DNA of 64,000 nucleotides. Source: Orientallactaga sibirica (Eukaryota > Chordata > Mammalia > Rodentia > Dipodidae). Of the stretch, positions 1 through 11,871 are shown piece after piece. The translations under genes and the position numbers were made by a program. A model generated the notes under the pieces. That model was not told the DNA's origin, did not search any database, and saw nothing but the letters and a program-made list of their open reading frames with translations. Each line of letters begins with the position of its first letter. Position 1 is the first letter of the stretch. The stretch covers positions 11,160,501 to 11,224,500 of the forward strand of contig JAEOAD010000030.1 of assembly GCA_036365145.1 (NCBI GenBank), given 5' to 3'.

Positions 1-1980
1 CTTAAATGCTGTATGCTGTACATTCACAATATTAACAATCCAATTGGGTAAAATCTGCATTCACCTGAACACTAAATCAGGACAAGGGTGGGTGTCTAGT
101 TTCCTCATACTCCCTTTGCATTCCTTGTTGCCCAAATGTAACCTTCTATTTCTCTGGACTTTGATTCCAGTTGAGTTATGGAGGAACAAAGCAACTGGAC
201 ATGAATCATCACCCAGGCAGGATAAAGCTGGAGATTCATGCAAAACAGTAAAGAGGAAATGTTTTTATCTGGAGCAGGTGTTTTCCCCAGATTACCTAGC
301 ACCTCTGACTTTTGAGTTTGCTCCCAGGTTGGTTAGCTTTGGAGCCACTGGCTTTTTAGGATTTTGAGGGTCACATGGGATGCTGTGGGAAGTTAGATTC
401 AAACCCTACATACCTGGTAGTAATCCAACCTTGAAGAAGGTTTGTTACCACACAGAAGACCTCTTCCTAACTCAAGAGCAGGGATAGGCTAGTCTGTGAG
501 TAGTCTGGGTTCTACAGCTGGTGGAGAGGTTCACACAGGCTTCTGGGAGTGCTCACTGTGTATATGGTTGTGGGTAATGCTGGAAAGGCAGTGGCCAGCT
601 AGGGGGAGTGCTGGGAACTTGGAGCACATGAGGGACATGCTGGTGTCACCGCAGAACACAACTGTCATCTCAAATGGAGTAAGAGTTCAGTCTGGAGCCA
701 AATAAGAGTGACCATGGCCCAGGAACACAGATTTAGGCTACCACAAATTCCATGTTCCAGCGTGGTAACAATTTCTTGAAAGTTTTATAGTAACAGTTTG
801 AAGAGTCATAAAATGAAGACCCTCCAGATACATTGGTGGAAACATCAGGTAGGTATAGAACAGCAACCTCTTGTATAGGCTGCAGATGATATGTGATGAT
901 GCCCTTAGGTTTTGAGTTGGTAGAAACTAGTGGTTTGTTAGTGCATTCCATAAAGATTTCACCTAGTCACAAGAATGCTAGGTCAAACACAGAGGTGCAA
1001 TAAATAGCTATTTACGGGACTATAGATAGCCCAATCACAGAAGTTCTGATGAGTCAAATCAGCTGTTTTGGATAACTTTGGTTCACACTGAGAAGACTCA
1101 GGGCATGCTGGGAAGGCTGTGGGCAAGAGGGGAAATTAGGGAGGAAAGTTAGAGCCTTTTAAAGAGCCAGTGACCAAGAAGCAGTGTGTGTTTAGTTACC
1201 TCACAAATAGCATTTCCTTGTGGTGTCTGTCTTAAAGCTGTTCTTGAAAGAAAAAGAGAGCTTAAATGGTTTACAGCCAGCATCTCTGCTCTAGTCAGAA
1301 GTATGGCTAACTCCACAGTCAACTTTCCCCCCTCCTCAGTTTGGTCCAGATGGCTCAAAGGGAACTACTTCTGGTTCCCTCTTCCCCTGTGTTAATCTCA
1401 CATGTACTAACTTCCTCATCCTGGCCTTTTCATTAATCTCTGGTCTCTGATTTTTGACAATACTTTGGGAAGAAATGTTTTAGCAGTTGTACTTTTCCTC
1501 AACCTAAAATGGATACAATAGACCTTCAGAAGTTTCCAAAATCCTATTTTAAATCCCAGCATAAGTTTTCCATCATAGACATTCATTTTATTATGCTTGT
1601 GTTAATTTGGGACAGAGCCCAGTCTCTATGTGAACAGATTCCTGGTAAAATCCTATTAAATAGAACCGTGTTTGGCCCGACTGCAGCAAGCAAAGGAACT
1701 GTAATATACTATGTCATTTCCAATACAACAGAGAATTAAAAATTTTTGGCATAGCTGTAGTTAAGCTTTCATAATGCCCTAGATAGAGATTCTTGCTGTG
1801 GTTTCACATGAAAGATTTTTCTAAATCATATGTGGAAAAATAGACAAGCTCCTAGGTGAAATAATCATTACTCTATTTTTCACAGTCTGGTACTTTCAAA
1901 AGCTACAACAAACTAATTCATCTATATTAAGTAACTGTGTAGTCTACTTATATTTCAAAGGCTACTTTCTAAAGATCTCA
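1..1980. other. Intergenic DNA, no gene seen
   Basis: AT-rich non-coding sequence. The short open frames on both strands overlap without codon bias, splice context or any protein family I recognise. No SINE or LINE was identified with confidence here. Confidence 0.5.
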
Positions 1981-1995
1981 TTTAAAATAATTCTG

Positions 1996-2200
1996 GGGCT
2001 GGAGAGATGGCTTACCAGTTAAGTCACTTGCCTGCAAAGTCAAAGGACCCAGGTTTGATTCACTACAACCCACGTAAGTCAGATGCACAAGGTGGCACAT
2101 GTGGAGTTCATTTGTAGTAGCTGGAGGCCCTGGGGTGCCCATTCTCTCTCTATCTGCCTCTTTCTCTCTGTGTCTCTTTCAAATAAATAAATAAAAATAT
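1996..2200 (+). repeat. B2-like tRNA-derived SINE, full length
   Basis: It starts with the family head 'ggctggagagatggctta', runs through a tRNA-like box B region and a CT-rich part, and ends in AAATAAATAAATAAAAATA. It is flanked by TTTAAAATAATTCTG at 1981-1995 and 2201-2215, a perfect 15-bp target duplication. A second, shorter SINE follows directly (2216-2308). Confidence 0.9.
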
Positions 2201-2215
2201 TTTAAAATAATTCTG

Positions 2216-2308
2216 GGATGGAGAGATAGCTTAACAGTTAAGGTATTTGCCTGCAAAGCCAAAGGACCAAAGTTCAATTCCCCAGGTCCTATGTAAGCCA
2301 GATATAAG
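2216..2308 (+). repeat. B2-like SINE, 3'-truncated, second insert at same target
   Basis: It carries only the tRNA-like head of the family, up to 'gtaagccagat'. It is followed by a third copy of the target, TAAAATAATTCTG, at 2309-2321. The CT-rich part and A-rich tail are missing, so this copy was either inserted truncated or later deleted. Confidence 0.8.
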
Positions 2309-2469
2309 TAAAATAATTCTGTTAATATATTTCATATATATATAATCTTATTTCTTATTCTTCTTTTCCTCATAATGCTTTGCAATTTTGGGGAAATCAC
2401 CTGTCTTTAAATTAAAAGCACCTAAATTTGTTTTATGTGACTTACAACATATAGTGGAAGAGAGGAAGT

Positions 2470-2770
2470 TAATCAGAAGAAAATAGCCATTGAAAAGTAT
2501 GAATTAACACTAAATCAGACTGCCAACAGGCCTGCCATGGCTCAGGGAACACTGAAGAAGAGGAAACAGAAAGATTATAAGAGTGGGTAAGAGTATCCTG
2601 AAGCACAGTTCCCGTGCCATCCCACAGGAACTGACTGAGGCCTTCATGATCCCACAGTGAATACTATAACCCCACAGAGGAGGGCCCCCCCCAGGGTAAT
2701 AGGAGCAGGAGTGAGGGGATAAAAGAGTATAACCTGTTACTTTATATATTTATATTTATATATAATAAGT
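2470..2770 (+). mobile_element. L1 3'-UTR fragment, degraded
   Basis: The segment around 'ggctcagggaacactgaagaag' and 'ttcatgatcccacagtga' matches the 3'-UTR repeats at 4980-5270 and 54310-54600 in this window. It fades into AT-rich sequence where the tail would be. Confidence 0.55.
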
Positions 2771-4639
2771 TTTTTAAAAGCACTAATTACATTAACAAGT
2801 TATGTTATTATGGGTTATATTATTTTGTTTTACACCTAATAAAGTATAATATAGCACACATTAATAATAATCATCACCTTTAAAAAGTTGATTCCAAAAA
2901 AAGTTGATTCCTGCTGTCATTTTAAGATAAATGAACATTATTTAAATGAAATTAAAACTGTTACTTTGGGGTCACCATTTCATAGACAGAAATCTGAATT
3001 AATTAATGTTTTTTTGTGTGTGTGACCCAGGGCTACTTCCTTGCTTATTCCCTTTTCATTTAGTAAGCTTTCTAGAATTTTTTTCTGACTTTGATTCTTG
3101 TACTTTTCCTCTGAGTCATCTGTTTTCACTCTTCTACTTTTTCTTGTTAAGGGCAAAGGTGCTCTTCATGCAAACTCTTTCCCCTCTTTTATGAATGTGT
3201 TCTCCTCACTCTGTCCCATCTAGAAGTGAAGAGAAAGACACCAATCATTCGGTTTCTGGTGAAACAGGAGGCTGCTGCTGGCAGGGAGCCTTGTCAAGAT
3301 CTCCCTCATTCTGAGCACTCCATTCTCACATGAACAACAATGAATGGAGATCTCATCCGCCCACCCCACATTGTTCAAGTTGTCCTTTGCCCTTTCTGTC
3401 AAATCTTGGCACTTAGCAGACAGCAGAACATGTTCTGAATTCAGCCCTGGGGAGCCACAGATCAATATCACTTGACTCTTCTTACCCACTAGTTGTTCTC
3501 TTTCTGTGGCTGATGTGAGGGATGCCCACACTATTCTTTGTCATGACCCCTCCTCAGTTGGCCCAGCTAACCTCTAGAGGGTGGGATGGCCTATCTACAG
3601 CCCCTGGGCAGAGCCATGGGACACTGCTTCAGCAACCGACTCAGAGGAGATAGAGAAAGTCATTGGACCTTACTCCTTTGGAATTTGGAGTGTCCAATAC
3701 TAAGAATATTGTATTCTTGACTCATGGAATATTATTGCAATTGAAATTTATAAAACACTTTGAAAATAAAATTATAAGAAAACTATTATTTTTATATATT
3801 CCATCTCCATTTTGGAGTTATGTTTTGTCTGATTTCCTTTTGTATATCTGCATCACAATGCTCATTTTTCTTGACATACTTACCTATTCTTTCTCAGAAA
3901 TTCCATGACCTATGAGAGACAAACAATATATTTATACTTAATAACTTCTTATAGCAGAGTTATTTGTAGGAGGTAAGAAGGGGAAAGTTCAGAGAGAAAC
4001 TGTTGTCATCTTTTTAAATTCCTAATTTCTAAAAATATCACACAGGTTTCTTTTATATATTACACATTCTCTGGAATGATTTTATGATTACTGAGACTTT
4101 AAGTCCAATAGCAACAATCAAATAAGCATAAAAAATTTCATAGGGAGACTAAATTCCTATCTGATAAGAAATAAGAACTTAGAAAATTAGAATAATTCTT
4201 CCAAGCCACAGACAAGTTGTTTAGGAAACCCAAATTGCTAAAACAACTGATTAATTAACTCTCGGTCAATGTCTAAGTCTGACAGTATTTGAACCTTTCA
4301 GATTCAATATTTAACCAGTTTATTAAATCAAATGCCAGATGCCAATTACCTTTAGTAATCAAATAGAAGACAGTGAGGGTACTAGAACAAATATGGACAT
4401 GTCACAAACTCTTTAACATAAAGATGCCCTAATACAGTTTAGGATTTAAAAATAAGGAACAGAAGAGGTGGGGAAGGGATACAGAAAACTAAAGACAGTA
4501 TGATTAAGTCCCATAGAAACCTACTTCCTTAGTGAATCTAAAAGACAAATTTATATATTTATTTAAAAACAAAAAGAGACGCTGCCACTGTTCTTTGCCT
4601 AAATGGAGATATTGTACCCATTAAAAAGCCTTCTAAGTG
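2771..4639. other. Intergenic DNA, no gene seen
   Basis: AT-rich, apparently single-copy sequence. The longest open frame (about 103 codons on the minus strand near 3220-3531) has no recognisable domain and no visible exon boundaries. I see nothing functional. Confidence 0.45.
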
Positions 4640-5310
4640 TGTATGTTTAAGCCGTTTGATTAGTGTTAGTCTCACTTTTGGTTAGGGAATCTTCTTTTTA
4701 TAGATGGTGACAAATACAGGGATAGGAGGGTGGCAGGTGGGAGGGGACACCCAAGACACATAAAAATGACAAGAAAAGAAAGCCCAGGGCTTACCACTGG
4801 ACAAGTCATCTCTAGCATACCTGCCAGGCTGACTGAATATTTCAGAGGTAGTCACAGATAGAATGTGAATGCTGACCTCACTGCTAGCCAGAGAACCATC
4901 TCTGTGGAGATGGCAGTTGACAGCAAGGAGACTCAAAACTCATCAAAGTAGAAAATGAATGGCTGGTCGAGAACTCAACACTAAAGGAGATTTCTACCAT
5001 TCCCTCCAAGGCTCAGGGAACATTGTGGAAGAGGGAGAAGAAAGAATGCAAGAGCCACAGAGGGTAAATTCATGACCCCACAGTGGCTGTCAGTACCTCT
5101 ACAAGATCATCATGGTTCTGAGTCCATCAACATTTTGACATGGAGGACAGAGGAGGACAAAACAAACAAGACAACAAAACAGAGGGAGGACTATCTTGAA
5201 AGAAGAGGGTCTTCAGGGGATAAAGGTAGGGGAAGGTGGCAAAAATAAAAATTGAAAGGATGAGAATATATGTTAATATATTAAAGTTCTCAATTTAAAG
5301 CAAGTAGAAA
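4640..5310 (+). mobile_element. L1 3'-UTR copy, old
   Basis: It shares the order of blocks with the other L1 3' ends here: 'agggaatcttctttttat', a 'ggctcagggaacattgtgg' block, 'catgaccccacagtgg' and a purine-rich stretch before an A-rich end. No ORF2 is attached, as expected of a 5'-truncated insertion. Ends are approximate. Confidence 0.6.
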
Positions 5311-5389
5311 AAAGTTCTTTAACAAAGAAATGGAAGACTAAGAAGGAAAATGAAGTCAATAGCTCTTCTAGTTCTGAAGAAGGCTTTTT

Positions 5390-6480
5390 TCTTTTTGATT
5401 ATTTATTTTTTTATTGACAACTTCCTTAATTGTAGACAATATTCATGGTACTTCCCTCCTTCCCCCCACTTTCCCCTTTGAAACTCCACTCTTCATCATA
5501 TCCCCTCCCCCTCTCAATCAGTAGCTCTTTTAATTATGATGGTCTTGTGTAGGTAGTTTCAGGCACTGCAAGGTCATGGATATCCAGGCCATTTGTGTCT
5601 GGAGGAGCATGTTGTAAGGAGTCCTACCCTTCCTTTGGCTCTTACATTCTTTCTGCTACCTCTTCCACAGTGGACCCTGAGCCTTGGAAAGTGTGATAGA
5701 GATGTTTCAGTGCTGAGCACTCCTCTGTCTCTTCTTCTCAGCACCATGGTGCCTTCTGAGTCATCCCAAGGTCACCACCATTTGAAAAGAGAAGCTTCTC
5801 TAACCAAAAGTGAGAGTAGCATTAATATATGGGTATGGACATTAAGAGAAGTACTTACTGGGCAGTTTGGTGAGCATAATATATACATTTAGCCAGACAC
5901 CAGCAGACATTACACCCATAGGGCTCATGACGACCCCTGTTGTAAGTTTTCAGCATCAGGAATGTATTCCCTCCCATGGAGTGGGCCTCCAGTCCAATTA
6001 GAGAGCAGTTGGTTTCCCCATAACAGACATGCCACTATTGCACCTGTAGGCTCATTTGGCCTGGCTGGCCAAATTTAAGGCTTGCAGTATGCACTGTTTA
6101 CTGTCTTTACTGGTTATTTCTCTCTCTCCCACTGAACTGCATGCAGCATAGCTTTTTCCAGCTTTCTGTCAGCTGGTCCACATGGAGGAGGTTTTCAGCT
6201 CAGCTCCAGCAGGATTTCTCAGTGATCTTGCAGCCCAAGTATGTGCAGTCTTCAGCATTATGGTCTTACAAACTATTACTGGTGGAAAACCAAGGGCCTT
6301 GGCAATGACCTATAATGTTTTGGGGATATCTGTGACCTCCCTGGCCAACAACTCACTGGAAGGTATCCCATCTCTGGCACTGAAAATTTTCTAGTGACAA
6401 TCTATTGCTTCTGAGTGTTCCATTGTCCAGAAAAGTAGGTTTCTATATGACTTATTTATATCCTCTTAGATTTTGATTAG
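5390..6480 (-). mobile_element. 5'-truncated L1 (3' UTR only), with target duplication
   Basis: A reverse-oriented 1.09-kb copy of the L1 3' UTR, beginning at a T-rich stretch that is the complement of its tail. CTGAAGAAGGCTTTTT flanks it at 5374-5389 and 6481-6496, a perfect 16-bp target duplication, so the boundaries are firm. It aligns in reverse to 53860-54625. The ORFs inside it are not genes. Confidence 0.88.
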
Positions 6481-6496
6481 CTGAAGAAGGCTTTTT

Positions 6497-7785
6497 AAAA
6501 ATAAAGTATTAATATTAAAAAACAAGAAATATTTGAGAAATTTAAATGAGACAACATATCATAAAATTGTAGATCTTAATTCCTGTTATGATTTGTGATA
6601 AAAGAAAAGGCTCAGAAATTCTGTCACAAGTGTGTGTGGAAGGAGGGTGAATTAAACCCAGGGCCTGGTACATGTTAGCTAGGCAGATTCTATATCACTG
6701 AGTTATACTTTAGCCCATAACTGTCATGGAATTGTTTTGTTTTTGCAACTGAAAATATAAAAAGAGCTTCTACTTAAAGAGAAAGGATAAAAGTTCAAGG
6801 ATAAGGAGCCCCAACAAAGTGGCTACTCTATGCTCTACAAATAAGGCCTTATCCTGAGGCTGAGTGAAGAGCATCCACAGGGGTAATCCTGACACAGGAC
6901 ATACCACCTAAACCATGGGGAGGTCACCATCCAGAATGGGATGAGACTTCTCAGAGGTAGGCCACTTTAGGGGATCCATTTTTCTATAAGCAACCCCTCA
7001 CCCTGCTCTATGAGTAACCCCTTTAAACTTACTGGTTCACCAAAATTGGTCATGGTGTCATCATACTTTGGCCTGCCATCTGTGTCCTATCAGGGAAGAA
7101 CAGATGTGTGCTCATATTTCCCCAGGGAAATATGTCACACAACAAGTAAGATCTAAGAAGCCACATACAGTGTCCTATCCCAGCTGGACTAGCCAAAACC
7201 GTCTTCATTGGTAGACTCAGCACTTACTTGTAATAAAGGAACCAGAGCTCTGGAATCCAGAATTACACAGTAGTGAAGATTGGTGGTGCTTAAAGGGTAA
7301 ATAACTTAGTGATGCCACTGAGCTTCACTGTACAAATGACAGACACAGCACATCAAGTAGAAGGGCCTTTGGAGATTCTGCTGAGGTACATGAAGATGGC
7401 TAAAACTAAAGAGTTTCATATTTTCCAAATTGGGAAATACACTGTATAAACGTTTTCAAAATAGAAGCTGAGTATGGTGTCAATCACAAGGACAAGATTA
7501 CAAATCACAATAAGACCTCAATAAGACTTCACTGAGAGATCTAACAAGCATTTCCAACAAAATATTGATTGTATGTAACATTTTAGAAAAAGCCATAGCA
7601 TGATTACAGTTTGATGATGCCAATGTTATGTAACAAAAAGAACTTATGAAATTCTGGCAGAAAACACCATAAATCAAATGGCCTTCTTAAATTGGTTAGA
7701 TTATCTGAAGCAGTTAATTTGCTTTTAAATTTTTGTCCAATTTGGCCTACTTACCATGATCCATCCATGAAGTTACACAGTCTAT
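6497..7785. other. Intergenic DNA, no gene seen
   Basis: Non-coding sequence without a recognised repeat. The part around 6780-7340 is less AT-rich and could be a worn LTR or other old element, but I cannot assign it. Confidence 0.4.
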
Positions 7786-7786
7786 A

Positions 7787-8022
7787 TAGGCCATTAAGAA
7801 CAGTAGCTCAGTTGATAGTGTGGTTGCCTAGCATGCACAAGGCTCTGGGTTCAATCCACAACACTGTATAAACCTAGCATAGTGGTGTTTACCTGTAATC
7901 CTAGCACTTGGGAGGTGGAGTCAGGAGGATCAGAAGTCCAAAGTCATCCTTAGCTACACAGTGAGTTGGAGATAGGCATGAGATACATGAGACCCTGTCT
8001 CAAACAAAAAATAAAAATAAAA
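7787..8022 (+). repeat. ID + B1 composite SINE (B4-like)
   Basis: An ID-type tRNA-derived head ('tagctcagttgatagtg', 'ttgcctagcatgcacaagg', 'gggttcaatcc') is fused to a B1-like body ('taatcctagcacttgggagg', 'gagaccctgtctcaaa') and an A-rich tail. This arrangement is the rodent B4 type. It is diverged. Confidence 0.65.
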
Positions 8023-8144
8023 AAGATCCATGAGGGTGAAGAGCTTCAGCCAAATGTCTCAGAACTTTTTGGTCCACTCAGTCACTGGTCAGCCTCTCCT
8101 CCTTCCACAACCTTCTCAAACCTACATTCTTTTTTACTTCTAAA

Positions 8145-8174
8145 TATCTTTATTGTATTTATTTGAGAGAAAGG

Positions 8175-8248
<74 letters not shown>

Positions 8249-8377
8249 TCCAGGGCCTCTTGCTAGTGCAAATGAACTCCAGAAGCATGTACCACATGGG
8301 AACTAGGGAATGAAACCAGGGCTAGCAGGATTTCCAAGCAAGAGCTTTTAACTGCTAAGCCCTTTTCTCAGCCCCCA
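8145..8377 (-). repeat. B2-like SINE carrying a (GA)n(GT)n microsatellite
   Basis: Reverse copy that ends at 'tctcagccccc'. Its CT-rich part, read here as GA, has expanded to a run at about 8177-8216 followed by GT at about 8216-8247. Frames translated across this run give only repetitive protein. Confidence 0.8.
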
Positions 8378-8766
8378 AACCTACATTCTATATAACTAAA
8401 ATCAACCTAATCAAGAATATGTCCGGAATATTAATGAAAAATTCAAGCTGACAGAGTTAGACCATCTTGGAGTCTCAGCCTTGGTATCCTACCTTAATCA
8501 CCTCCTGAGCCTCCTTTTTCTCATGTAGTATCTAAGTAATGAAGAAAAAAAATCTGCTTCACAGAATTTTCATGAAGATGAGTGCCTGAAATGTAACAAT
8601 CAAATAAATGTAGGGAGTATTATTAATATTAGGTTCTCTTAATGGTCATTATATATCTGTTATATCAAGAAAAAATAGACACAATGGGTTTTTTTTTTGT
8701 CCATTCTCCTTCATTTAAGGTGCTCTACTTTATTCTGTTATAAACTCTACCTATCTTCTATATGAA

Positions 8767-8836
8767 AGGAAGAGAGAGAAAGAAAAAGAAAGGAAGGAAA
8801 GAAGGAAGGAAGGGAGGGAGGGAGGGAGGGAGGGAG
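8767..8836 (+). repeat. Purine microsatellite (GA/GAAA/GGGA)
   Basis: Uninterrupted purine tract grading from GAGA and GAAA into seven or more GGGA units. The strand-asymmetric purine run could adopt triplex (H-DNA) structure. Confidence 0.85.
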
Positions 8837-10000
8837 ATTAAATATAATTGCAGCAGTTCAAGAATCTTATAATCCTTTTGTCTACAGCCAATTGTATAAT
8901 TTATTTTCTCTTTTTCATTTTCTTTTTTTTTTAATCCTTACACATTTATTGAACACTGGATAGGTTTCTGGCTCTCAGTTGTGTTGGCTTAAGAGCAGAG
9001 AGTTTAGCAGACCACATACCCTGCCAACCAGATGCTAGCACTCAGTCTCCAGCTATCACAACCCAAACTGTCTCCAGGAATTGCCAAATATCCCTATTCT
9101 AAGGGAACCGATTTCTAGCTAGTCAACTCATATAATAGTTCTTCCTAAAATTAATCTGCTCATATTAATCAACAACATTTCTCCTGCTGACCTCCAGTCT
9201 CTTCTTTTTTCTCACAAGGGTGCTTCTGCTTTACAGACAGAAGGCTTACTTCTTCCTCATTCAGAATCTTACCAGGGTACACTTTTACAAATAAACTTTA
9301 AAATTTGTGTTTTCAAAATGATTTTAAGGGTACATGAGTAGAAGACCACTGAAGAGAGCTGTAAATTAAATTTGGCAATCCTGAGGGAAGGGAGCCGTTA
9401 ATGCAGTGCTCAGTCTAAACAAAGGACATTCTGCCACCTGGTGGCTTAGAGATATTCTTGGCACTAGGTAAGGAAAAGCTCTGTTCTAACCTTGCATCAT
9501 GATGAACTGATTCATAGTAAAGCGCATAGAACCAGACCTGAAACAAGACCAAAGGATTCAAAAAAGAAATGGGTTAATTCTCAATATTAGCATTGAAAAT
9601 TCTGGAAATTCTCATTGGTAATTTGTTTTTTAAAAACTTGGCTGAATAATACATAAATCTCTCACCTGAGAGTGAACTATTTTAGTCATTTTCAATAGGA
9701 TATCCTTTTATAAATATAAATACCATTTTATGTCATTTTACTATGGAGAGATGAAGAGAAATTTTGGTCTGTGTATATGCACTGTTAAAAAGTGAAATCA
9801 CAATGATTCCATTACTCATTATACATCATAGAAAAATACCAAACATGCAAATTCTTACTACCTTCTTTCAATGACAGTTCAAAATTTCTGTTGACTTAGA
9901 ATGATTTCTTTTGTCAATTTTTCTGTCTTAAATAAGCAAAAGAAAAGAAAGAAGTGGAAAGAAAAAAGAAAAAAATGAAAGGATGGAGGGAGGGAAAAGG
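8837..10000. other. Intergenic DNA, no gene seen
   Basis: AT-rich sequence, no recognised gene or dated repeat. A near-palindromic CCACCTGGTGGC lies at 9434-9445. Confidence 0.45.
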
Positions 10001-10006
10001 AGGCTG

Positions 10007-10142
10007 GGCATGGTAGCACACAACTTTAATCCCAGCACTTGGAAGGCTGAGGTAAGAGAATTGCTGTGAGTTTGAAGTGAGCCTGGGCTACAGAATGAAT
10101 TCCAGGTCAGCCTGGGCTACAGTGAGAACCTATCACAAAAGA
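10007..10142 (+). repeat. B1 SINE
   Basis: Starts 'ggctgggcatggtagcacac', has 'taatcccagcacttgg', a box B-like 'gagtttgaag' and ends 'gtgagaacctatcac'. Its A-rich tail has turned into the purine microsatellite that follows. Confidence 0.85.
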
Positions 10143-10157
10143 ACAAGAAAGAAAGGA

Positions 10158-10220
<63 letters not shown>

Positions 10221-10330
10221 GAAGGGAGGGAGGGAGGGAAGGAAGAAAGACAGAAAGAAAGGAGGGTGGTAGAGGAGGAGAGAGGGAAAGAAAGGAAAAG
10301 AGAATGAGAGAAAGGGGAAAAAGAAGGGAA
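10143..10330 (+). repeat. (GAAA)n/(GGGA)n microsatellite grown from a B1 tail
   Basis: Almost pure purines for about 190 bp directly after the B1 body, GAAA first, then GGGA and mixed units. The Lys/Glu-rich and Phe/Ser-rich frames across it are artefacts of the repeat. Confidence 0.9.
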
Positions 10331-10566
10331 AGCAATATGGACCTTTTCATAATGACTCTAGTAAGTGTACTTCTAACTTCCAGAAAAATCATTCAACAAT
10401 TCCCTCAAATCACAAGATATAGAACTTTAAAAGGGGTTCCATTTTAGACAAGCTGGTATAGTCAGAAAGAAAAAAACTCTTTGTAAAATTTAGCTTTGCA
10501 ATCTCCAGATTTATTTCTTTAAATATCAAATACCTTTAATTGGATGAGTTACTTGTAACTTGCAGA

Positions 10567-10652
10567 CAAGTCAACCTGAGCTATATGTAAGTTCCAGGCT
10601 GGTGTGTGCTACATAGGGAGGCCCTTTCTCAAAAAAAAAAAAAAAAAAAAAA
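10567..10652 (+). repeat. B1 SINE, 3' half only
   Basis: Contains the distal B1 part ('caacctgagctatatgtaag', 'acatagggaggcc') and a 23-nt A tail at its 3' end. The Pol III promoter half is missing. Confidence 0.6.
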
Positions 10653-10663
10653 AGTTATTTGGG

Positions 10664-10945
10664 GGCTGGAGAGATGGCTTAGCAGTTAAGGTGCCTGCCT
10701 GCTAAGCCTAAGAACACTGGTTCCAATCTCCAGCGGTTCCAATCTCCAGGTCTCACGTTTAGCCAGATGCAAAGTGACGCTAGGGTGCAATGCTGCACTT
10801 GAGCACAAGGGGGCACACGCATCTGGATTTCGTTCACAGCAGCTGAGAGACTGCTGGCACACCCATCTCTATCTGTCTTCCTCTCCCTCTCTATCTGTTT
10901 CTCTGTGTCTCTCTCCAAAAATAAATAAAATAATAAAAAAAAATT
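10664..10945 (+). repeat. B2-like SINE, subfamily 2 with internal duplication
   Basis: Subfamily 2 is marked by 'cctgctaagcctaagaac', 'ggttccaatctcc' and 'ttcgttcacagcagctgag'. Here the motif GGTTCCAATCTCCAG occurs twice in direct succession, as in the copy at 58310. AAAGTTATTTGG flanks it on both sides (about 10651 and 10949). Confidence 0.88.
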
Positions 10946-11324
10946 TTAAAGTTATTTGGTCTCTTACAAGCCCTCCAGGACACTGATATGATATGATGAT
11001 TTTTCCCCAATATTTCAGAGATTCGCAACCAATCATTTGTACAAATATCCACCAAGTTGCATGTCAGTAAAGTTACAAAATCATATAGAAGTACAAAGTA
11101 TGAAGTAGTCCACCACTTAGCCAAAATTCCTGAAATTATTTTCACAGTGTTCTGGAATATTCTATGATGAGTCACTAAAAGTATTAATGTTTTACTGGTA
11201 CAGCTTCCTACATGGGCTTCCTCAATGGAAATGACCTTTTTGATCCACCCCGGGTGGGTGGGGTGTCCTACATTTGAAAATGTTCTCCACTCCATACTCA
11301 TCTCTCTTCCAATGACTGCCTAAT

Positions 11325-11468
11325 GCCTTCAGGAAAATGGCAAGGTTCATTAGCATGACCTACATTCTCCAACAAGGAGGGTGCCTTTGGGGGAGGGACA
11401 GGGAGGAAACTAATGATGGTATCAGTATGACTGTATACACACTGTCTACATAACTAATTAAAAAGCAA
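11325..11468 (+). mobile_element. L1 3'-terminal fragment
   Basis: Matches the last part of the L1 3' UTR at 22260-22380: 'gacctacattctccaacaagg' aligns with 'gacccacattctccattgatg', followed by the 'gggagggacagggagg' block. Its A-rich end is where the next SINE inserted. Confidence 0.5.
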
Positions 11469-11473
11469 AACAG

Positions 11474-11716
11474 GGCTGGAGAGATGGCTTAGCAGTTAAG
11501 GCGCCTGCCTCCTAAGCCTAAGAACGCTGGTTCCAATCTCCAGGTCCCACGTTTAGCCAGATGCAAAGTGACGCAAGGGCACAATGCTACACTTGACCAC
11601 AAGGGGGCGCATGCATCTGTATTTCGTTCACAGCAGCTGAGAGGCTGCTGGCGTGCCCATCTCTATCTGTCTTCCTCTCCCTCTCTCTCTGTCTCTCTCC
11701 AAAAAAAAAAAAAAGA
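11474..11716 (+). repeat. B2-like SINE, subfamily 2
   Basis: Head 'gctggagagatggcttagc', then 'cctcctaagcctaagaacgc', and a CT-rich segment ending in A-rich sequence. Contains CCACAAGGGGGCGC at 11597-11610, which fits the CTCF core at 13 of 14 positions. Confidence 0.88.
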
Positions 11717-11871
11717 AAGAAAAAAAAAACATAGATGGAAGGGGTCATTCCCATTGAGGGATCCCACATAGGTAGCTGTGCCAGTGAACATATACACATA
11801 CAACCAAGAACATGTAGGTGTATGGTTAGGATATAATTCTTTTCAGTTAATAATTAGTGGCTTCCCATTTT

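Noticed and set aside
7787..7863. tRNA gene
   Set aside because: Box A and B-like motifs belong to an ID-type SINE head; the sequence is diverged, cannot be folded into a convincing cloverleaf by eye and continues into B1.
9434..9445. CCACCTGGTGGC as a CTCF site
   Set aside because: Only about 11 of 14 core positions fit; it is as likely a chance palindrome or E-box.
10077..10392. Lys/Glu-rich and Phe/Leu/Ser-rich frames
   Set aside because: Translation of a GAAA/GGGA microsatellite at the tail of a B1 SINE.
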